This document shows positions 6,846 to 15,031 of a stretch of 64,000 nt of DNA, one piece after another. The DNA lies in assembly GCF_958439165.1 (NCBI RefSeq), contig NZ_OY288124.1, positions 1 to 64,000 on the forward strand, read 5' to 3'. A program made the position numbers and the translations under genes. The DNA is from an uncultured Hydrogenophaga sp. GTDB taxonomy: Bacteria; Pseudomonadota; Gammaproteobacteria; Burkholderiales; Burkholderiaceae_C. Below the pieces are notes generated by a model. It was given only the letters and a program-made list of their open reading frames with translations. It did no database searches and had not been told where the DNA came from. Position 1 is the stretch's first letter, and the number at the start of each line of letters is the position of its first letter.

Positions 6846-7751
6846 ATGCGTAAGCGCGAGATTCTAGACCAAAGCGGTGATCCGCACACCTCCGACGCCC
6901 TGGACACCGACGTCGACGGTTCCGCGGAAGGGCCGCAGCGGGCCGGCATCCAGTCGGTCGAGGTGGGCTTCGAACTGCTGGACGCCTTGTCCCGGGCCGA
7001 TGGCGCGCTGATGCTGCGCGACCTGGCCGCGGCTGCCGGCATGAGTGCCGCCAAGGCCCACCGCTATCTGGTGAGCTTTCAGCGTCTGGGTCTGGTGGTG
7101 CAGGACCCGGTGAACACCCGCTACGACCTCGGACCATCGGCCTTGCGGCTGGGTCTTGCCACACTGGCACGGCTCGATGGCGTGAAACTGGCGCGCCAGC
7201 GCATCGACGCCCTGCTGCCGGACACCGGTCATACGCTGGCCATCGCGGTCTGGGGCAACCAGGGGCCCACCATGGTGCACTGGACCGAAGCGCCTCAGAC
7301 CGTGCCCGTCACGCTGCGCCTGGGCGACGTCATGCCGCTCCTGACCTCGGCCACCGGCCGCTGCTTCGCCGCGTTCATGGGCGAGTCGACCCAGGATGCG
7401 CGGCGGCTGGAACCGATGCTGCGTGCCGAACTGGCCAGACTGAAGAAACTCCCCGACAACGGACTGCCCCTGCCGGATGTACCCCGGAACTGGGCCGAGG
7501 TGCAGACCCTGCTGGCCGACACCCGCCGTCATGGCATGGCCCGCGTGGTGCACAGCCTGCTGCCGGGCGTGGGCGGTTTCTGTGCCCCGGTGTTCGATGC
7601 CCAGGGCCGGCTGGTGCTGGGCCTGGTGGTGCTCGGGTCGGTGGTCACGCTGGACACCGCCTGGACCTCACCGGCCGCACACGCCCTGCTGCAGACAGCG
7701 CGACAGCTCAGCGCCGACCTGGGACACCGTGCGGCCAGCGGCCCGACATGA
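6846..7751 (+). CDS. IclR-family transcriptional regulator, 301 aa
   Basis: An IclR winged helix lies at about residues 35-90 (IQSVEVGFELLDAL, then LMLRDLAAAAGMSAAKAHRYL, and YDLGPSALRLG). The effector domain follows, with the usual LTSATGRCFAAF and the C-terminal VVVLGSVVTL. Family members bind a pathway intermediate and usually control the adjacent gene, here the divergent FAH-family gene. The N-terminal 30 residues are polar and probably disordered. No ribosome site is seen before ATG 6846, so the start is moderately certain. The stop overlaps the next gene's ATG (ATGA). Confidence 0.9.
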   Translation: MRKREILDQSGDPHTSDALDTDVDGSAEGPQRAGIQSVEVGFELLDALSRADGALMLRDLAAAAGMSAAKAHRYLVSFQRLGLVVQDPVNTRYDLGPSALRLGLATLARLDGVKLARQRIDALLPDTGHTLAIAVWGNQGPTMVHWTEAPQTVPVTLRLGDVMPLLTSATGRCFAAFMGESTQDARRLEPMLRAELARLKKLPDNGLPLPDVPRNWAEVQTLLADTRRHGMARVVHSLLPGVGGFCAPVFDAQGRLVLGLVVLGSVVTLDTAWTSPAAHALLQTARQLSADLGHRAASGPT

Positions 7752-8803
7752 AACGTTCAGCCGGCGCGGCGCGTGCAGGCCTGCTGGCCCTGGTCGTTGC
7801 GGTGTTGCTGGCCCATGGTCTGCTGGTGGAGTCCATCGCGGATGCGTGGTGGACATCGTCGGCACCGAAGACAGCGCCCCCGCCGATCCCCAGCCAGGTC
7901 CGGCTGATCCCGCAGCCGCCGCCACCGCTGCCGGCCCCCAAAGCCTCCGCTCCCGCTCCCACTCCCGTCGCCATCACCCCGCCAGCGCCCCGCCCTGCCC
8001 GCCCCGCGCCGCCCCGGCAGGAAGCCCCCGATGACACCGCTGCGGATGCAGCGGCGAATGCCCCACCCGCCGAGCCGATCGCCCAACCCCTGGCTGCACC
8101 CGACCCGGCACCCGCTGCAGCAGTGCCCCCGCCCGAGGCCGACCCGCCGCCGGCACCCCAGGTGAACCTGCCCCCGGTGACCCTGCCACCGGACGTCGAT
8201 CTGCAGTACGAGGTTCTGGGGCAGGCCAGCGGCCTGCGGTACCGCGCCAGCGGTGAGCTGCGCTGGCGCGTGATGGGCGAGACCTACGAACTGTCGATGC
8301 GGCTGTCGGCCTTCCTGATCGGCAGCCGCAGCCAGACCAGCGTGGGGCAGGTCGATGCCACCGGCCTGCTGCCCGATCGGTTCAGCGACCGCACCCGGTC
8401 CGAGCGGGCGGCCCATTTCGACCGAAGCGGACAGCGCATCCGGTTCAGCAACAACGCGCCGGACGCCGAACTGCAGCCCGGCGCGCAGGACCGCCTCAGC
8501 GTGTTCCTGCAACTGGCGGGCCTGCTGCAGGCCGGGGCGGTGGTCGGTGGCGGTGCCATCGAACTGCCGGTGGCCGGGGTGGGCGGATCGGAAACCTGGC
8601 GTTTCCAGGTGGGCGAGCTGGAGCCGCTGGAGCTGCCGGCCGGCAGCCTCCTGGCCCGCCGGCTGGTCCGCGAGCCGGTCGATGTGCGGGACAGCCGGGT
8701 GGAGGTGTGGCTGGCACCGGAACTGGGGCATCTGCCGGTGCGGCTTCGCATCACCCAATCACAGGGCGATGTGGCCGATCAGCAACTGAGCCGGCGACCC
8801 TGA
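7748..8803 (+). CDS. DUF3108 protein with proline-rich linker, 351 aa
   Basis: A single N-terminal membrane anchor (GLLALVVAVLLAHGLL, about residues 11-27) is followed by some 110 residues dominated by Pro and Ala. After that comes a globular domain from about residue 155 (LQYEVLGQASGLRYRASGEL) to the end, which matches DUF3108. The layout resembles TonB-like periplasm-spanning proteins: anchored inside, with a rigid linker and a domain near the outer membrane. The family has no established function. Its ATG overlaps the IclR stop by four bases, so the two are probably translated together although no functional link is evident. Confidence 0.8.
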   Translation: MKRSAGAARAGLLALVVAVLLAHGLLVESIADAWWTSSAPKTAPPPIPSQVRLIPQPPPPLPAPKASAPAPTPVAITPPAPRPARPAPPRQEAPDDTAADAAANAPPAEPIAQPLAAPDPAPAAAVPPPEADPPPAPQVNLPPVTLPPDVDLQYEVLGQASGLRYRASGELRWRVMGETYELSMRLSAFLIGSRSQTSVGQVDATGLLPDRFSDRTRSERAAHFDRSGQRIRFSNNAPDAELQPGAQDRLSVFLQLAGLLQAGAVVGGGAIELPVAGVGGSETWRFQVGELEPLELPAGSLLARRLVREPVDVRDSRVEVWLAPELGHLPVRLRITQSQGDVADQQLSRRP

Positions 8804-8887
8804 ACACCGGCCCATGCGGGCTGGAGTGCGAAAAAAGACCACTCCCCTTGAAAAAGGTCGATATCCGACCCAGTTAAAAGCCCGTTG

Positions 8888-8916
8888 TTGAAGTGCGGGC
8901 CCGGTTTGCCGATATA
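8888..8916 (+). promoter_or_regulatory. candidate promoter for the DUF3567 gene
   Basis: In the 153-base gap after the DUF3108 gene, TTGAAG (8888-8893) is followed after 17 bases by GATATA (8911-8916), itself part of GATATAAAG. A transcript would start about 30 bases before the ATG at 8957. The rest of the gap shows nothing else recognisable. Confidence 0.4.
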
Positions 8917-8956
8917 AAGACCGAAGGCCCTCTGGTTGATCACAAGGACATTGCAC

Positions 8957-9241
8957 ATGAACATGCTGTACGACTCGGAAGCCTTCGCGGTGGTGCACAT
9001 CCTGGCCGACGCTCCGGCCGAAGGAGAGCTGCAGGTGGCCGATGGACCGCAGATTGCGCGGCACGGTTTCGAGATCGTGGACAAACGCTCCGGCAAGGAG
9101 GTTTACCTCGACGGCTCCTGGGCCGAAATGTTCCAGCAGCAGATCTCAGCCTGGCAACGCTCCATGCCCTCCCAGGAAGAAGTGGAAAGCACGCTGGAAG
9201 GGTATGCCGGCCTGGCCCAGATGCCGGTGGTCATGCACTGA
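8957..9241 (+). CDS. DUF3567 (BTH_I0359-like) small protein, 94 aa
   Basis: A short soluble protein whose beginning MNMLYDSEAFAVVHI, middle RHGFEIVDKRSGKEVYLDG and end GLAQMPVVMH match the DUF3567 family, found almost only in Burkholderiales. The function is unknown. It has its own promoter-like sequence upstream and a clear intrinsic terminator downstream, so it is probably a single-gene transcript. Start at 8957; a slightly longer in-frame start at 8936 would not fit the family's conserved beginning. Confidence 0.85.
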   Translation: MNMLYDSEAFAVVHILADAPAEGELQVADGPQIARHGFEIVDKRSGKEVYLDGSWAEMFQQQISAWQRSMPSQEEVESTLEGYAGLAQMPVVMH

Positions 9242-9282
9242 CAGGTCCGCGCAGCTCCAAAGCCGCCCTTCCCCCCGAAACC

Positions 9283-9305
9283 AGCCCGGCCCGTCCGGGC
9301 TTTTT
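9283..9305 (+). terminator. intrinsic terminator after the DUF3567 gene
   Basis: AGCCCGG (9283-9289) pairs with CCGGGCT (9295-9301) around a CCCGT loop, followed by a run of T. It lies 42 bases after the stop codon and before the chaN-like gene. Confidence 0.85.
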
Positions 9306-9349
9306 CATGTCCGCTGCGGCCGGCGGGCCGGCCTGCGTAGCATGGGGGC

Positions 9350-10159
9350 ATGAAACTTCCGCTGTCCGCCACCCGCGTGGCCGCCCTGCTGCTGACTGCC
9401 GGCCTGGCTGCGTGCGCCTCGCCTGCACCGGCCGGCTCCGATGCGGTGCTCGACCGCCTGCTGCCCACCCGAGCGCTGCTGCTGGGCGAGCAGCACGATG
9501 CCGCAGAGCACCAGGCGCTGCAGAAGGCCACGGTGGAGCGGCTGGCGCAGCGGGGCCAGCTGGCCGCCGTGGTGCTGGAGATGGCCGACCATGGGCGGCA
9601 GACCGACGGCCTGCCGACCACGGCCAGTGAAGTGCAGGTGCGCGACGCCCTGGGCTGGAGCGACGACACCGGCTGGCCCTGGCCCACCTATGGCCCGGTG
9701 GTGATGGCGGCTGTGCGGGCCGGCGTGCCGGTGGCCGGGGGCAACCTGCCACGCAGTGCCATGCGGGGCGCGATGCAGGACACGTCGCTCGATGCCGTGC
9801 TGGAACCGGCGGGACTGGAAAGGCAGAAAGAGGGCATCCGGGAGGGCCACTGCGGACTGCTGCCCGAAGGACAGATCGCGCCGATGACCCGCATCCAGCT
9901 GGCCCGCGACCGCGCCATGGCGGTCACGCTGCAGCAGCGGGTCCGCCCCGGCCTGACGGTGCTGCTGATTGCCGGCAACGGCCATGTGCGGCAGGACATC
10001 GGTGTGCCTCGCCACCTGCCGGCAGGCTTCGACCACCGGGTGCTGGTGGCCCGGGCGGGTGAGGCCGGTGCCGGCCTGCCGGCCGACGCGGTCTGGCCGA
10101 CACCGGCGCTGCCGCCGCAGGACTATTGCGCCGAACTGCGTCAGCGCTTCGGGCGCTGA
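9350..10159 (+). CDS. ChaN-family lipoprotein, 269 aa
   Basis: A lipoprotein signal peptide (AALLLTAGLAACAS) gives a cleavage site before Cys at about residue 22. The mature part fits the ChaN domain: LLPTRALLLGEQHDAAEHQ near the start, then VVLEMADHG, and VLLIAGNGHVRQDIGVPRHL near the end. ChaN-type proteins are envelope lipoproteins; Campylobacter ChaN binds haem and is tied to iron acquisition. No iron-regulated or TonB gene is adjacent, so a haem role here is uncertain. It is convergent with the aminotransferase gene. Confidence 0.85.
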   Translation: MKLPLSATRVAALLLTAGLAACASPAPAGSDAVLDRLLPTRALLLGEQHDAAEHQALQKATVERLAQRGQLAAVVLEMADHGRQTDGLPTTASEVQVRDALGWSDDTGWPWPTYGPVVMAAVRAGVPVAGGNLPRSAMRGAMQDTSLDAVLEPAGLERQKEGIREGHCGLLPEGQIAPMTRIQLARDRAMAVTLQQRVRPGLTVLLIAGNGHVRQDIGVPRHLPAGFDHRVLVARAGEAGAGLPADAVWPTPALPPQDYCAELRQRFGR

Positions 10160-10171
10160 CGCAGGCCGCCG

Positions 10172-11515
10172 TCAGGCTGGCAGGCGCCGGATGGCATCGG
10201 CCAGGGTCGAGACCATGGTCTCGATGTGCTCGCGCTCCACGATGTAAGGCGGCGCGAACACCAGGTTTTCACCGGCGTTGCGCACCAGCACGCCGCGGTG
10301 GAAGCAGTCCATGAAGACGTCGAAGGCCCGCTTGCCCGGCATGCCCGGCATTGGCGCCAGTTCCACCGCACAGGCCAGGCCCAGGCTGCGGATGCCGATG
10401 ACATGCGGCAGGCCCTTGATGGCCGAGTGCATGGCATCGCCCAGCACCTGGCCCATCTGGCCGGCGCGCTCGAACAGGTTTTCCTGCTTGTACAGGTCCA
10501 GCGTGGCCAGGGCGGCTGCGCAGGCCACCGGGTGGCCCGAATAGGTGTAGCCGTGGAAGAACTCGATGGCATGGTCCGGCGCGCTGCCGTGGGCGCCCAT
10601 CATGGCGTCGTAGATGCGATCGGTGCAGATCACGCCACCCATCGGCATGACGCCGTTGGTGACGCACTTGGCGAAGTTCAGCATGTCGGGCTGCACGCCG
10701 TAGAAGTCGGCGCCGAAGCCGGTGCCCAGCCGGCCGAAGCCGGTGATGACCTCGTCGAAGATCAGCAGGATGCCGTGCTTGTCGCAGATCTCGCGCAGGC
10801 GCTTGAGGTACCCCTGCGGCGGGATGTACCAGCCCGCGCTGCCGGCCACCGGTTCGACGATGACGGCGGCGATGTTGCTCGGATCGTGCAGCGGGAGGAT
10901 GCGGTTCTCCAGCTCCAGCAGGATGTCTTCCTGCCAGGCCGGTTCCTGGTGGTGGATGTAGGCGTGGTTGACCGGGTCGTGGATGAAGCGCAGGTGGTCC
11001 ACCCGCGGCAGCAGGGCGGTGCCGTAGACCTTGCGGTTGGCCGGAATGCCGCCGACCGACATGCCGCCGAAGCCCACGCCGTGGTACCCCCGCTCGCGCC
11101 CGATGAACATGTTGCGGTGGCCCTCGCCCCGTGCACGGTGGTAGGCCAGCGCCACCTTCATGGAGGTGTCGGCCGCCTCGGAGCCGGAATTGCAGAACAG
11201 CACCTTGTTCAGGTCGCCCGGGGCCATGGCGGCAATCGCCTCGGCGGCCAGGAAGGCCTGGTCGTTGCTCACGTTGAAGGCCGTGCTGTAGTCCAGCGTG
11301 TCCAGCTGCTTCTTGATGGCCTCGTTGATCGGCTTGCGGTTGTGGCCGGCTCCCACGCACCAGAGGCTGGAGATGCCGTCGATGACCTGACGGCCATCGT
11401 GCGTGGTGAAGTGCATGCCGTCGGCCGCCACGAACACCCGCGGGTCTTTCTGGAAAGTGCGGTTGGGCGTGAAGGGCAACCACTGGTTGTCCATGCGGAA
11501 ATCGTTGTAGGCCAT
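10172..11515 (-). CDS. class III aminotransferase, beta-alanine/omega-amino acid:pyruvate type, 447 aa
   Basis: A PLP-dependent fold-type I enzyme of the ornithine/omega-aminotransferase class. The N-terminus resembles Pseudomonas beta-alanine:pyruvate transaminase (WLPFTPNRTFQKDPRVFVAA, DGISSLWCVGAGH). The phosphate-binding segment NSGSEAADTS is at about 109-118, the Asp that contacts the pyridine nitrogen is in LIFDEVITGFGR (D254), and the Schiff-base Lys is in NFAKCVTNGVMPMGG (K283). Substrates are probably omega-amino acids such as beta-alanine, with pyruvate as acceptor (inference). GGAG nine bases before the ATG supports the start. It is divergent from purU, with 131 bases between. Confidence 0.85.
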   Translation of the reverse strand: MAYNDFRMDNQWLPFTPNRTFQKDPRVFVAADGMHFTTHDGRQVIDGISSLWCVGAGHNRKPINEAIKKQLDTLDYSTAFNVSNDQAFLAAEAIAAMAPGDLNKVLFCNSGSEAADTSMKVALAYHRARGEGHRNMFIGRERGYHGVGFGGMSVGGIPANRKVYGTALLPRVDHLRFIHDPVNHAYIHHQEPAWQEDILLELENRILPLHDPSNIAAVIVEPVAGSAGWYIPPQGYLKRLREICDKHGILLIFDEVITGFGRLGTGFGADFYGVQPDMLNFAKCVTNGVMPMGGVICTDRIYDAMMGAHGSAPDHAIEFFHGYTYSGHPVACAAALATLDLYKQENLFERAGQMGQVLGDAMHSAIKGLPHVIGIRSLGLACAVELAPMPGMPGKRAFDVFMDCFHRGVLVRNAGENLVFAPPYIVEREHIETMVSTLADAIRRLPA

Positions 11516-11646
11516 GGGGCTTCTCCTGAAAGGCGGCGGTGTGCAGATTCTGGCACCGGCGGCCGCACGATCATGGCGCCACTGCGACGGGGTGACGCAG
11601 GCCCACCCGGACGGCCCTGCGGCCGGGCTGCGACAATCGGCAGGCC

Positions 11647-12495
11647 ATGGAAAACACCTACGTCCTCAACCTCTCCTGTCCCGACCGCCCGGGCATCGTG
11701 CACGCCGTTTCGGGATTCCTGTTCGAGAACGGCGGCAACATCGAGGAAGCCGCCCAGTACAACGACCACGACACCGGCCTGTTCTTCATGCGGGTGCAGT
11801 TCGCCAGCGCCAGCCTGAGCGAGACCGAACTGCGCCAGCGCCTGGACGGTCTGGCCACGCCGCTGTCGATGACCTGGAGCCTGCACCCGCTGGCCCAGCC
11901 CGTGAAGACGGTGCTGTTCGTCAGCCGCGAGGGCCACTGCCTCAACGACCTGCTGTTCCGCTGGAAGAGTGGCCTGCTGCCGCTCGACATCCGGGCCATC
12001 ATCAGCAACCACCGCGACTTCTACCAGCTCGCTGCCAGCTACAACGTGCCGTTCCACCACATCCCGGTGACGGCGGCGACCAAGGCCCAGGCCGAGGCGA
12101 AGCAGCTGGAGATCATCCGCAGCGAGGGTGCCGAACTGGTGGTGCTGGCCCGCTACATGCAGATCCTGTCGGACCACCTGTGCACCGAGCTGTCGGGCAA
12201 GGCGATCAACATCCACCACAGCTTCCTGCCCAGCTTCAAGGGCGCCAAGCCCTACTACCAGGCCCACGACCGGGGCGTGAAGCTGATCGGTGCCACCGCC
12301 CACTACGTCACGGCCGATCTGGACGAAGGCCCGATCATCGAGCAGGACGTGGCCCGGGTCGACCACACCGACACGGTCGAAGACCTCACCGCGCTGGGCC
12401 GCGACACCGAAAGCCAGGTGCTGGCCCGCGCCGTGAAATGGCACAGCGAGCACCGCGTGCTGCTCAACGGGCACAAGACCGTGGTCTTCAAATGA
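11647..12495 (+). CDS. purU: formyltetrahydrofolate deformylase
   Basis: 282 aa, the normal PurU size. An N-terminal ACT domain (LNLSCPDRPGIVHAVSGFL) is followed by a formyltransferase-type catalytic domain with INIHHSFLPSFKGAKPY and TADLDEGPIIEQD, containing the Asn/His and Asp expected at the active site. PurU hydrolyses 10-formyl-THF to formate and THF, balancing one-carbon pools and feeding formate to PurT. It is followed after one base by a LysR gene, which suggests co-transcription. Confidence 0.95.
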   Translation: MENTYVLNLSCPDRPGIVHAVSGFLFENGGNIEEAAQYNDHDTGLFFMRVQFASASLSETELRQRLDGLATPLSMTWSLHPLAQPVKTVLFVSREGHCLNDLLFRWKSGLLPLDIRAIISNHRDFYQLAASYNVPFHHIPVTAATKAQAEAKQLEIIRSEGAELVVLARYMQILSDHLCTELSGKAINIHHSFLPSFKGAKPYYQAHDRGVKLIGATAHYVTADLDEGPIIEQDVARVDHTDTVEDLTALGRDTESQVLARAVKWHSEHRVLLNGHKTVVFK

Positions 12496-12496
12496 C

Positions 12497-13366
12497 ATGA
12501 CCCTTCGTATCCCGCCCATCCAGTGTCTGCTGACGTTCGAGGCGCTGGCGCGCCTGCGCAGCGTCACCCAGACCAGCGAGGAGCTGTGCGTCACGCCCAG
12601 CGCGGTGAGCCACCGCATCCGGCAGCTGGAGCAGATCCTGGGCACCAAGCTGTTCGGGCGGGCCGATTTTTCCCTCACCACCGAAGGCAGCGAGTACCTG
12701 GCCCATGTCCGTGACGGCCTGGCCACGCTGCAGAAATTCCCCAGCCAGATGGCCGCGCCCGGCCGTCGCAAGCTGCGGGTGGCGGTCACGCCGACCTTCG
12801 CCCGCTCGGTGCTGCTGCCGAGGCTCAAGCAGTTCAGCGAGGCCTACCCCGAGGTCGACCTGACCTTGCAGGTCAGCATCCCCCTGCTCGATGTGGTGGC
12901 CGAAGACGCCGACCTGACCGTGCGGTTCGGCACCGGCCGTTACGCCGATGTGGAGCATGTGTGCCTGTCCAAGGACGAGATCTCGCCCATGGCGTCGGCC
13001 GCCTTCATCCGCGAGCACGGTCCGTTCGACACGCCCGAAGACCTGGCGGGCGTACCCCTGCTGCGCAGCCCGCTCGAGCCTTGGCGCACCTGGTTTGCAG
13101 CCCACCACCTGGACTGGCCGGAGCCGGTGGAAGGCTCCCAGTTCAACGACATCGGGCTGCTGTGCGACGCCGCCGCGGTGGGCATGGGTGTGGGCCTGCT
13201 GCGCTACAAGCTGGCAGCCCCCTGGCTGGAACAGGGCACGCTGCTGCCGCTGTACGAGAGCCGGGTGCCCAGCCCGCATGCGCATTACCTGTGCTGGCGC
13301 ACCGGCACCATGGAACGCTGGGAATGCGCGGCCTTCGCGGAATGGATCCGCAACGCGGTGTCCTGA
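12497..13366 (+). CDS. LysR-family regulator (GcvA-like), 289 aa
   Basis: The N-terminal winged helix-turn-helix (QCLLTFEALARLRSVTQTSE, then LCVTPSAVSHRIRQLEQILG and LFGRADFSLTTEG) resembles the GcvA subgroup. A periplasmic-binding-protein-like effector domain follows from about residue 90. The ATG lies one base after the purU stop. GcvA-type proteins control glycine cleavage in enteric bacteria, so a one-carbon link with purU is plausible but unproven. Confidence 0.9.
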   Translation: MTLRIPPIQCLLTFEALARLRSVTQTSEELCVTPSAVSHRIRQLEQILGTKLFGRADFSLTTEGSEYLAHVRDGLATLQKFPSQMAAPGRRKLRVAVTPTFARSVLLPRLKQFSEAYPEVDLTLQVSIPLLDVVAEDADLTVRFGTGRYADVEHVCLSKDEISPMASAAFIREHGPFDTPEDLAGVPLLRSPLEPWRTWFAAHHLDWPEPVEGSQFNDIGLLCDAAAVGMGVGLLRYKLAAPWLEQGTLLPLYESRVPSPHAHYLCWRTGTMERWECAAFAEWIRNAVS

Positions 13367-13481
13367 CACCCCCCTCCCCGGCGAGCGTCTGGCTCACAAG
13401 GGCTTGCAAGGAAATTCACGACGACGCGCCGGGCTTGTCCTAAACTGGCCCGAGAACGTCGTCCCTCCTTTGCCGCCCGCC

Positions 13482-14984
13482 ATGAACGCTCCCGCCTCCA
13501 CCGCCCAGGTCAGCCAGATGCAACGCGCCGCCCGCCAGGCCGAGGTGGTGGCAGCACTGCAGAAGACCGTGCCTTCCCATGCCCTGCTGTGGCAGGCGGA
13601 AGACACGGTGCCCTACGAGTGCGACGGCCTGACCGCCTACCGTGAGCGGCCGCTGGTGGTGGTGCTGCCGGAAACCGAAGAGCAGGTGGCGGCGGTGCTC
13701 AAGGCGTGTCATGCACTGCAGGTGCCGGTGGTGGCGCGCGGAGCCGGCACCGGCCTGTCCGGCGGTGCCATGCCGAACGCACTCGGCGTGACGCTCTCGC
13801 TGGCCAAGTTCAACCGCATCATCCGCATCGACCCGCGCTCGCGCACGGCCGTGGTGCAGGCCGGCGTGCGCAACCTGGCCATCAGCGAAGCCGCTGCTCC
13901 GCACGGCCTGTACTACGCGCCCGATCCCAGCAGCCAGATCGCCTGCACCATCGGCGGCAACGTGGCCGAAAACTCCGGCGGCGTCCATTGCCTGAAATAC
14001 GGCCTGACGGTGCACAACGTGCTCCAGGTACGCGGCTTCACCGTGCAGGGAGAGCCGGTGACCTTCGGCAGCGCCGCCCTGGACAGCCCGGGCCTGGACC
14101 TGCTGCCCCTGATCATCGGCAGCGAAGGCATGCTGGCCGTGACCACCGAGGTCACCGTCAAACTGGTGCCCAAGCCCCAGCTGGCGCGCTGCATCATGGC
14201 CAGCTTCGACGATGTGCGCAAAGCCGGCGATGCGGTGGCTGCCGTGATCGCGGCCGGCATCATCCCGGCCGGCCTGGAAATGATGGACAAGCCCATGACC
14301 GCGGCCGTCGAGGACTTCGTGCACGCCGGCTACGACCTGGATGCCGCTGCCATCCTGTTGTGCGAGAGCGACGGCACGCCCGAGGAAGTCGAAGAGGAAA
14401 TCGGCCGCATGAGCGATGTGCTGCGCGCCGCCGGCGCCACCGCCATCACGGTGAGCCGCGACGAAGCCCAGCGGCTGCGCTTCTGGAGCGGTCGCAAGAA
14501 CGCCTTCCCGGCATCGGGCCGCATCAGCCCCGACTACATGTGCATGGACTCGACCATCCCGCGCAAGCGGCTGGCCGACATCCTGGAGGCGATTGCCGAC
14601 ATGGAGGTGAAGTACGACCTGCGCTGCCTCAACGTGTTTCACGCCGGTGACGGCAACCTGCACCCGCTGATCCTGTTCGATGCCAATGACGCCGACCAGC
14701 TCCACCGCTGCGAGAAATTCGGTGCCGACATCCTGGAAACCAGCGTGGCCATGGGCGGCACCGTCACCGGAGAGCACGGCGTGGGGGTCGAGAAGCTCAA
14801 CAGCATGTGCGTGCAGTTCTCGGCGGAAGAGAACGAGCAGATGTTCGCGGTCAAGCGGGCCTTCGACGCCCGCGGCCTGCTCAACCCGGGCAAGGTCATT
14901 CCCACCCTGCAGCGCTGTGCCGAATATGGCCGCATGCTGGTCCGCGGCGGCAAGCTGGCGCATCCCGATCTCCCACGGTTCTGA
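13482..14984 (+). CDS. glcD: FAD-linked glycolate oxidase subunit GlcD-like, 500 aa
   Basis: A FAD-binding PCMH domain (about residues 70-235; VVARGAGTGLSGGAMPN, then IGGNVAENSGGVHCLKYG) is followed by the FAD-oxidase C-terminal domain, ending FHAGDGNLHPLI, TGEHGVGVEK and LLNPGKVIP. This is the GlcD/D-lactate dehydrogenase type, which oxidises 2-hydroxy acids at the membrane. GlcD normally works with GlcE and the FeS protein GlcF, but neither follows here: the next gene is a sensor kinase. It may use partners elsewhere or be a stand-alone D-2-hydroxyacid dehydrogenase. The start was chosen at ATG 13482, because the open frame upstream overlaps the LysR gene. Confidence 0.85.
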   Translation: MNAPASTAQVSQMQRAARQAEVVAALQKTVPSHALLWQAEDTVPYECDGLTAYRERPLVVVLPETEEQVAAVLKACHALQVPVVARGAGTGLSGGAMPNALGVTLSLAKFNRIIRIDPRSRTAVVQAGVRNLAISEAAAPHGLYYAPDPSSQIACTIGGNVAENSGGVHCLKYGLTVHNVLQVRGFTVQGEPVTFGSAALDSPGLDLLPLIIGSEGMLAVTTEVTVKLVPKPQLARCIMASFDDVRKAGDAVAAVIAAGIIPAGLEMMDKPMTAAVEDFVHAGYDLDAAAILLCESDGTPEEVEEEIGRMSDVLRAAGATAITVSRDEAQRLRFWSGRKNAFPASGRISPDYMCMDSTIPRKRLADILEAIADMEVKYDLRCLNVFHAGDGNLHPLILFDANDADQLHRCEKFGADILETSVAMGGTVTGEHGVGVEKLNSMCVQFSAEENEQMFAVKRAFDARGLLNPGKVIPTLQRCAEYGRMLVRGGKLAHPDLPRF

Positions 14985-15031
14985 CAGGTCTGACAGGAGC
15001 GCTGCAACCCCCCTGGGGTACATTGGCGGGC

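Noticed and set aside
10226..11818. 530-codon open frame opposite the aminotransferase gene
   Set aside because: His/Val/Gly/Ala-rich shadow composition and no domain; the minus-strand enzyme is clear.
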